Assembly: GCA_910585135.1 (NCBI GenBank)
Contig: CAJUEB010000084.1
Location: 1-9,649 of the forward strand
From: an uncultured Eubacteriales bacterium
Lineage (GTDB): Bacteria; Bacillota; Clostridia; Peptostreptococcales; Anaerovoracaceae
Length of the DNA stretch: 9,649 nucleotides
Direction of reading: 5' to 3'
The notes below the pieces were generated by a model. The model was not told the DNA's origin and ran no database searches. It was given only the letters and a program-made list of their open reading frames with translations. Below, piece by piece: positions 5,957 through 9,649 of the stretch (positions are counted from its first letter, which is position 1; every line of letters begins with the position of its first letter). Position numbers and translations under genes: made by a program.

Positions 5957-5992
5957 GTATTTTGCGCTGTGCTGTGCAAAATACCTGTTTTT
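5957..5992 (+). terminator. Hairpin plus T-run, likely terminator for plus-strand transcription
   Basis: Perfect 9-bp arms GTATTTTGC (5957-5965) and GCAAAATAC (5976-5984) around a 10-nt loop are followed by CTGTTTTT (5985-5992). On the minus strand no T-run follows, so it would act on transcripts from the DUF1847 side, 170 bp past that gene. Confidence 0.5.
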
Positions 5993-6098
5993 CCCACATT
6001 TTGGATTTCCCACAAATGCGTCGGGAGTAGCTTATTTTAAAAACCTTGTGGTTCTTTGCACCTCATTAGCTCATTTCCGGCCGTGATAACGCAATAAT

Positions 6099-6440
6099 CT
6101 ATTTTCTTGGCCCGTGTCGTGGATTTTCGCTGACGATGTTAATCGCTTCTGTAATGGCTGCGATTACATCAGTCGATGCCTGGCGTCTCATGTTATCCAC
6201 ACGGGTAATCAGATTTCCTTCTAAACGGGAAGCATAACGGGCGGGCAGCTTGTTGAGTGCCAACGCCTTGATGTCAGCGCGGCAGTAGTCGCAAGTGCAT
6301 ACACTAGCGTTTTCCATAAGTTTATCCAGATGTTCCTCTACCAAAGTTTCCATAACATTTTGTACATCAGACATTTTGGCATCTCCTTCCATCTTTTTAT
6401 AAAAGTCAGATGAAACTGAAACATTTTGTCCGTCAGGCAT
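6099..6440 (-). CDS. comFB: ComFB-family protein (late competence development protein)
   Basis: A small cytoplasmic protein of the ComFB family, encoded in the comF operon in Bacillus but here alone. The family core is clear: NVMETLVEEHLDKLM, then the CTCDYC motif (three cysteines, metal-binding type), DIKALALNKLPARY, and the AI-x6-IV-x4-RH end. Its role in competence is undefined; recent work links ComFB domains to cyclic dinucleotide binding, which I cannot test here. The start is ambiguous because the RBS and start region are tandemly duplicated. ATG 6440 and ATG 6374 each follow AAGGAG by 8 nt and are in frame. The 6374 start gives 91 residues, close to the usual family length; 6440 adds 22 residues that repeat the sequence around the inner start. 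The tRNA-Arg end lies 52 bp upstream with no terminator between, so co-transcription is likely. Confidence 0.88.
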   Translation of the reverse strand: MPDGQNVSVSSDFYKKMEGDAKMSDVQNVMETLVEEHLDKLMENASVCTCDYCRADIKALALNKLPARYASRLEGNLITRVDNMRRQASTDVIAAITEAINIVSENPRHGPRK

Positions 6441-6485
6441 TATGATTACTCCTTCCATCTTTTCCCATAAACTAGATGAAGCTGA
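6354..6485 (-). repeat. 66-bp tandem duplication carrying RBS and start codon of comFB
   Basis: Two directly abutting 66-bp units (6420-6485 and 6354-6419) match at about 50 of 66 positions. The best-kept blocks are AAAAGATGGAAGGAG and ATG-N-CTGA-N-G-N-ACAAAATGTT. The period is 22 codons, so the reading frame is kept. The peptides around the two starts are alike (KMEGVIIMPDGQNV and KMEGDAKMSDVQNV). Confidence 0.8.
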
Positions 6486-6492
6486 TTTAAAA

Positions 6493-6567
6493 TGGCACCC
6501 CCTGCCGGAATCGAACCAGCAACTAACCCTTAGGAGGGGCTTGTTATATCCATTTAACTAAGGGGGC
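6493..6567 (-). tRNA. tRNA-Arg (anticodon CCU)
   Basis: The minus strand folds into a full cloverleaf. The acceptor stem is GCCCCCT with AGGGGGT (one G-U closing pair), and the D stem is GTTA/TAAC. The anticodon stem is AGCCC/GGGTT with loop CTCCTAA (anticodon CCT, reading AGG), and the T arm is GCTGG-TTCGATT-CCGGC. The 3' CCA is encoded. It lies 52 bp upstream of the comFB start. I see no integrase or duplicated tRNA end in the window. Confidence 0.93.
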
Positions 6568-6922
6568 CTAAAATCATGTCCAGAAGACTTCTATATCATA
6601 TCATAAAATTATTATGCTTTTCAAGTACCGTTATCAATAAAAAATTGACAAATAATATAAAAGTTGATTTTATTCAGTATAGTGAAGATCCGAAAGCGGA
6701 CTTTTCTGGCAGGAGTTATGGAAGCTTCGGGTGTCCTCCTGCATGTTATCGGCTGTCTTGGGCAGTATGCGGCTGTGGATGCGGGCGATGGTTATAGTGG
6801 CAGTTGTGGACGGGATGAGCGCCTTTTCCTTTCGTGATTGGAAAATATTTCATAAATTCATGTAAATATAAAGGAATTCTTTTAAAATGTTTTATACAAG
6901 CGAAACCGCTAAATTGAAAAGG
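6568..6922. other. Gene-free spacer between tRNA-Arg and aroE-aroK
   Basis: About 355 bp. Besides the tRNA promoter it has a plus-strand TTGACA-17-TTTTAT pair (around 6644-6672) with no gene behind it. It also has a 7-bp inverted repeat GCAGGAG/CTCCTGC (6709-6715, 6736-6742) whose loop contains the palindrome GAAGCTTC. Short plus-strand frames here lack a usable ribosome binding site and family resemblance. Confidence 0.5.
6595..6624 (-). promoter_or_regulatory. Promoter of tRNA-Arg (and probably comFB)
   Basis: On the minus strand TTGAAA (6619-6624) and TATGAT (6595-6600) are separated by 18 bp, with the -10 box 27 bp upstream of the mature tRNA 5' end. A second overlapping TATGAT lies at 6600-6605 (13-bp spacing, less suitable). 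Confidence 0.6.
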
Positions 6923-8302
6923 TTAGTCCTTCAAAAGCGCGGAGACGGACTTCGCCAGTTCTGCGTTGGAATCTGTCTGGCGATTGGTAAAGGTCATATC
7001 AGCTGCGGCTTTGTAAAGCGGCATCCGGATCTGCTCCATTTTTCGCAGTGCGTCAAGATCTTTGGAAAGCGGTCTGCCGTTTGTCGGCAGTGCGTCTATC
7101 TGCCTGTCGATGTGGATGATGAATCCGTTTTGGCGGAGCGCATCCACGTTTTCAGGACGCAGGATCGCGCCCCCGCCCGTCGCAATGATCATGCCGCGCA
7201 TCTTTCCAAGCGTTCGTGCGGCTTCTGACTCAAGATCGCGGAAATCCTTTTCTCCGCACTGTTCGAAAATTTGCGGGATTGACATTCCGGCTTTTTGAAC
7301 GATTGCTTCGTCTATGTCTACAAATTTTTTCCAGGTTTTTTGAGCGAGAATTTTGCCGATCGTGGTTTTCCCGCAGCCGGGCATGCCGATGAGGACGATG
7401 TTTCGCATCTGCTTTGTCAGCATGGTTATAATTCGTTCATTTTCCTCGTAAAAAGCGCCGGGCGTGCCGAGAAAATATCCGGCGGCGGCTGTTGCCTGTG
7501 CCACCAGCATGGCAAGCCCGTTGGCGTATTTTAGTCCTTTCTGTTCCGCTTCCAGGATCAGTTTGGTTTTGAACGGGTTATAGATCACGTCGATTACAGC
7601 GGTGCAGCTTGGAAAATCGGCAAGGCTTACGATGCTTTCCAGGTTGTTTGGGAACGTTCCTACGGGCGTTGTGTTGACGATAATATCGACACTGGCGGCT
7701 ATGGCCCAAAGCTCGCTGTAGGTTAGTTGCTTGCAGGTGGGCGTTGCGGCTGGACTTGTGGCGATGGAGCATCCTGCTGCTTGTACCGCTTCATTGCTTT
7801 GCGGGTCATGTCGTTTGCTTCTGGATGCGATCAGAATTTTGGCAGCGCCTTGATCCATTACAGCTTTTCTGGCCATGAGGGACGTGCCGCCAGTGCCTAA
7901 GATGAGGACGGTTTTGCCCGCAAACTCGATGCCTGCCCGTGCCGCCGTGTAGAGAAAGCCTTCATAATCGGTGTTGTGGCCGACCAGCTTATATGTGTTT
8001 GGTTGTGCCTTTGGCTCGTTTTGTGCGGCTTCTTGCACTTTTGCATCAGCGGGCTTTTTCCAATAAAGCGTATTCACTGCCCCGATTGCTTCTGCTAATT
8101 CCGAAATTTCATCACACAAAGGAATGACATCCTGCTTGTAAGGAATCGTAACATTGAGGCCGCCAAAATCCCGCGCGGCGAGAAACCCGGCCAAGTCTTC
8201 CGGCGGCAGGCTGAATAAATCGTATTGGTATTTTCCTAACGCTTCGTGTATTTCTTTTGAATAGCTGTGAACCAGCGTTTTCCCGATCAATCCGTATTTC
8301 AT
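6923..8302 (-). CDS. aroE-aroK: Bifunctional shikimate dehydrogenase / shikimate kinase
   Basis: One protein catalyses two consecutive shikimate-pathway steps: NADPH reduction of 3-dehydroshikimate and ATP phosphorylation of shikimate. Residue numbers count from ATG 8305. AroE part (1-295): SYS (14-16) and NVTIPYK with catalytic K57, N78, GHNTDYEG with D113, GTGGTS (137-142) and SRSKR (161-165) for NADP, NTTPVG, and NGLAMLVAQA (262-271). AroK part (301-460): Walker A GMPGCGKTTIGK (307-318), DID (330-332), GEKDFRDLE with R356, TGGG (377-380) and lid RPLS (411-414). All key residues are present, so both halves look active. Two surface insertions, Ala/Pro/Gln-rich (about 84-105) and about 164-194, lengthen AroE. 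I chose ATG 8302 because GGAG (8309-8312) is 6 nt away; ATG 8305 is only 3 nt away. pheA lies 200 bp upstream on the same strand. Confidence 0.95.
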   Translation of the reverse strand: MKYGLIGKTLVHSYSKEIHEALGKYQYDLFSLPPEDLAGFLAARDFGGLNVTIPYKQDVIPLCDEISELAEAIGAVNTLYWKKPADAKVQEAAQNEPKAQPNTYKLVGHNTDYEGFLYTAARAGIEFAGKTVLILGTGGTSLMARKAVMDQGAAKILIASRSKRHDPQSNEAVQAAGCSIATSPAATPTCKQLTYSELWAIAASVDIIVNTTPVGTFPNNLESIVSLADFPSCTAVIDVIYNPFKTKLILEAEQKGLKYANGLAMLVAQATAAAGYFLGTPGAFYEENERIITMLTKQMRNIVLIGMPGCGKTTIGKILAQKTWKKFVDIDEAIVQKAGMSIPQIFEQCGEKDFRDLESEAARTLGKMRGMIIATGGGAILRPENVDALRQNGFIIHIDRQIDALPTNGRPLSKDLDALRKMEQIRMPLYKAAADMTFTNRQTDSNAELAKSVSALLKD

Positions 8303-8305
8303 CAT

Positions 8306-8502
8306 CTTCTCCGTTTATTTATGATGTAGTGAAAGTGCCTTGCTGATATGATGTGAACCAGCGGGGCGAGCCTATGATTGACCGCTGATCCGGCTATTTA
8401 TATGTGGCGGTTATGCTTAGCTGCTTGCAATCGTTTCGTGCGTCTGTCCTGCCGATTTTTTAGTCCTTGACAATCATTTCGCCCGCTCATTGCGTATTTG
8501 TT
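8306..8502 (-). other. pheA to aroE-aroK spacer
   Basis: A 197-bp spacer between two same-strand genes. It has a short inverted repeat CAGCGG/CCGCTG (8359-8364, 8382-8387) and no T-run terminator. TTGCAA and TATAAA occur on the minus strand, but about 22 bp apart, which is too far for a good promoter. The genes may share a transcript; this is not settled by the sequence. Confidence 0.35.
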
Positions 8503-9649
8503 TTAAATGACTTCCGTATAACAGCCGAGGAATGCGAAGGTTTCCGGCTGGTTTTCAAGCTGGCTGAGCAGGTTGATCAGTTCCTTTGAATATACGGACG
8601 CTTCCAAATCAAAATAGAATAAAAACTCAAAATCGCTTCCCGGAATCGGCCTTGATTCGAGCTTCGTCAGGTTGATGCCCAAAGCTGCAAATTTAGCGAT
8701 CGTGTGGTATAAGGAACGCGGTACGTGAGGGAGCGATAAAATCAAACTGATTTTGTTCGCGCCCGGGTAGATTTCCAGTTTCTTGGAAATGCAGATGAAG
8801 CGCGTGTAGTTGTTGTCGCTGATTTGGATCTGTGTTTTTAAAAGTTCCAGACCGTATAGCTCGAGGCATTCCTTGGAAGAAATTGCGGCGATGTCGCTCC
8901 TGTCGCTTTCAGCGACCATTTTAGCGGCCAGGGCGGTATTTTCACAAACGGTTATTTTTACATCGTTCAGCGTTTTCAGGAATTCGCCGCATTGGCCGAT
9001 GGCTTGCTCGTGCGATACGATTTCTTTGACATCGGAAAGCTTTGTTCCCGCTTTTGCCATCAGGTTTTGGCTGATGCGCAGGCGCAGGCTGCTTACGATA
9101 TGGAAATTGTAATTTTGCATTAAATCATAGACGGTACCCACTGATCCGTAGGAACTGTTTTCGATCGGCAGGATTCCGTATTGGCACAATCCCTTTTCCA
9201 CTGCGTTGAAAACGCCTTCGAAGCTGTTGAAATACATGATGCTTGGCACTTCGAAGAGCTTTTCGCATGCTGCCTGTGAATGGGAACCCTGGACGCCCTG
9301 GCAGGCCACGACCGCTTTTTTCGGAAAAATTTTCGGTGTTTCTACCAATGCTTTTTCGATGCGTGCGGCTAAGTCGGAACGTCTTGCCAGATAATCGTTC
9401 TGATAGGACTTGGATGCGTCGAACATGGTATTGAATAACAGGCGGGCGTATCCGTCAAACGGTTCGCCGATGTGTTCGGAAACTCGGTGAAGAATTTCCT
9501 TTTCCCTGTTGCCGTTAAAAACCGGGAGGTTGTTTTCCTGCTTGTATTTTGCCACCTCCAGCGACTTTTCCATGCGCTGCTTGAAAAGATCCGTAATTTG
9601 CGTATCGATGTCATCAATTTCTTTTCGGATATTATTTATGTTTCGTTCA
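8503..9649 (-). CDS. pheA: Bifunctional chorismate mutase / prephenate dehydratase (P-protein), 5' end outside window
   Basis: The enzyme converts chorismate to prephenate and on to phenylpyruvate, the phenylalanine branch. The frame stays open to the right edge (381 codons seen), so the first residues are missing. The visible start IRKEIDDIDTQITDLFKQRM is the first helix of an AroQ chorismate mutase, followed by SLEVAKYK and REKEIL. The dehydratase domain follows: CQGVQGSHSQAA, PIENSSYGSVGTVYDLM and the catalytic NNYTRF. A C-terminal ACT domain ends with NLTKLESRP. In the ACT domain the usual PGAL/PGSL turn reads PRSL (codon CGT), at the phenylalanine-binding loop, so feedback inhibition could differ; that is inference. 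An internal ATG at 9573 should not be taken as the start, since it lies inside the mutase helix. Confidence 0.95.
   Translation of the reverse strand, partial: ERNINNIRKEIDDIDTQITDLFKQRMEKSLEVAKYKQENNLPVFNGNREKEILHRVSEHIGEPFDGYARLLFNTMFDASKSYQNDYLARRSDLAARIEKALVETPKIFPKKAVVACQGVQGSHSQAACEKLFEVPSIMYFNSFEGVFNAVEKGLCQYGILPIENSSYGSVGTVYDLMQNYNFHIVSSLRLRISQNLMAKAGTKLSDVKEIVSHEQAIGQCGEFLKTLNDVKITVCENTALAAKMVAESDRSDIAAISSKECLELYGLELLKTQIQISDNNYTRFICISKKLEIYPGANKISLILSLPHVPRSLYHTIAKFAALGINLTKLESRPIPGSDFEFLFYFDLEASVYSKELINLLSQLENQPETFAFLGCYTEVI

Larger units (their letters stand above)
5787..6098. other. Gene-free spacer between convergent DUF1847 and comFB
   Basis: About 310 bp between the ends of two convergent genes. 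It contains the three hairpins described above and several short direct repeats. I see no coding potential; reading frames here are short and lack ribosome binding sites. Confidence 0.6.

Noticed and set aside
6039..6053. Terminator for comFB (AACC-N4-GGTT stem with TTT)
   Set aside because: Only a 4-bp stem and a short T-run; too weak to list as a terminator.
6493..6567. tRNA-Arg as an integration site of a mobile element
   Set aside because: No integrase, no second copy of the tRNA 3' end and no transposon genes occur in the window.
6576..6797. A 73-codon plus-strand frame upstream of the tRNA promoter
   Set aside because: No ribosome binding site, no recognisable family, and it overlaps the tRNA promoter on the other strand.
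6743..6871. Short plus-strand frame with a hydrophobic stretch (MVIVAVV)
   Set aside because: The ATG follows an anti-Shine-Dalgarno-like stretch, the frame is about 40 codons and the hydrophobic run is too short for a membrane segment.

Overview
The window looks like chromosomal DNA of an anaerobic, low- to medium-GC Bacillota, most likely a Clostridia/Eubacteriales member. The signs are AGGAGG-type ribosome binding sites, a DUF1847 gene, a ComFB gene, a long PurB of the type found in clostridia and animals, a fused AroE-AroK, and a small protein carrying the glycyl-radical motif of the oxygen-sensitive class III ribonucleotide reductase. Almost everything is on the minus strand; only the DUF1847 gene is convincingly on the plus strand.

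Read in the minus direction from the right edge, the window opens with two aromatic amino-acid genes. The first is the chorismate mutase-prephenate dehydratase pheA (5' end outside the window), followed by a bifunctional shikimate dehydrogenase-shikimate kinase. Next come a gene-poor stretch, a tRNA-Arg(CCU) with its own promoter, and comFB just behind the tRNA. The comFB start region is a 66-bp tandem duplication that carries the ribosome binding site and the start codon twice.

The middle (about 3.65-6.1 kb) is AT-richer and rich in inverted repeats. It holds the plus-strand DUF1847 gene, a divergent promoter region with an operator-like palindrome, the free-standing NrdD-type glycyl-radical-domain protein with a good terminator, and a PIN-domain toxin remnant whose first codons lie inside that terminator. 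A roughly 160-bp cluster of alternative inverted repeats follows.

The left part is a nucleobase-related block: purB, then a D-hydantoinase/dihydropyrimidinase, then an M20-family N-carbamoyl amidase that overlaps it by 7 bp and runs off the left edge. Hydantoinase and amidase would act in series: ring opening of a cyclic ureide, then hydrolysis of the N-carbamoyl product.

No complete new defence or mobile system is visible. The most unusual items are the stand-alone glycyl-radical domain, the duplicated start region of comFB, and the alternative-hairpin intergenic element.
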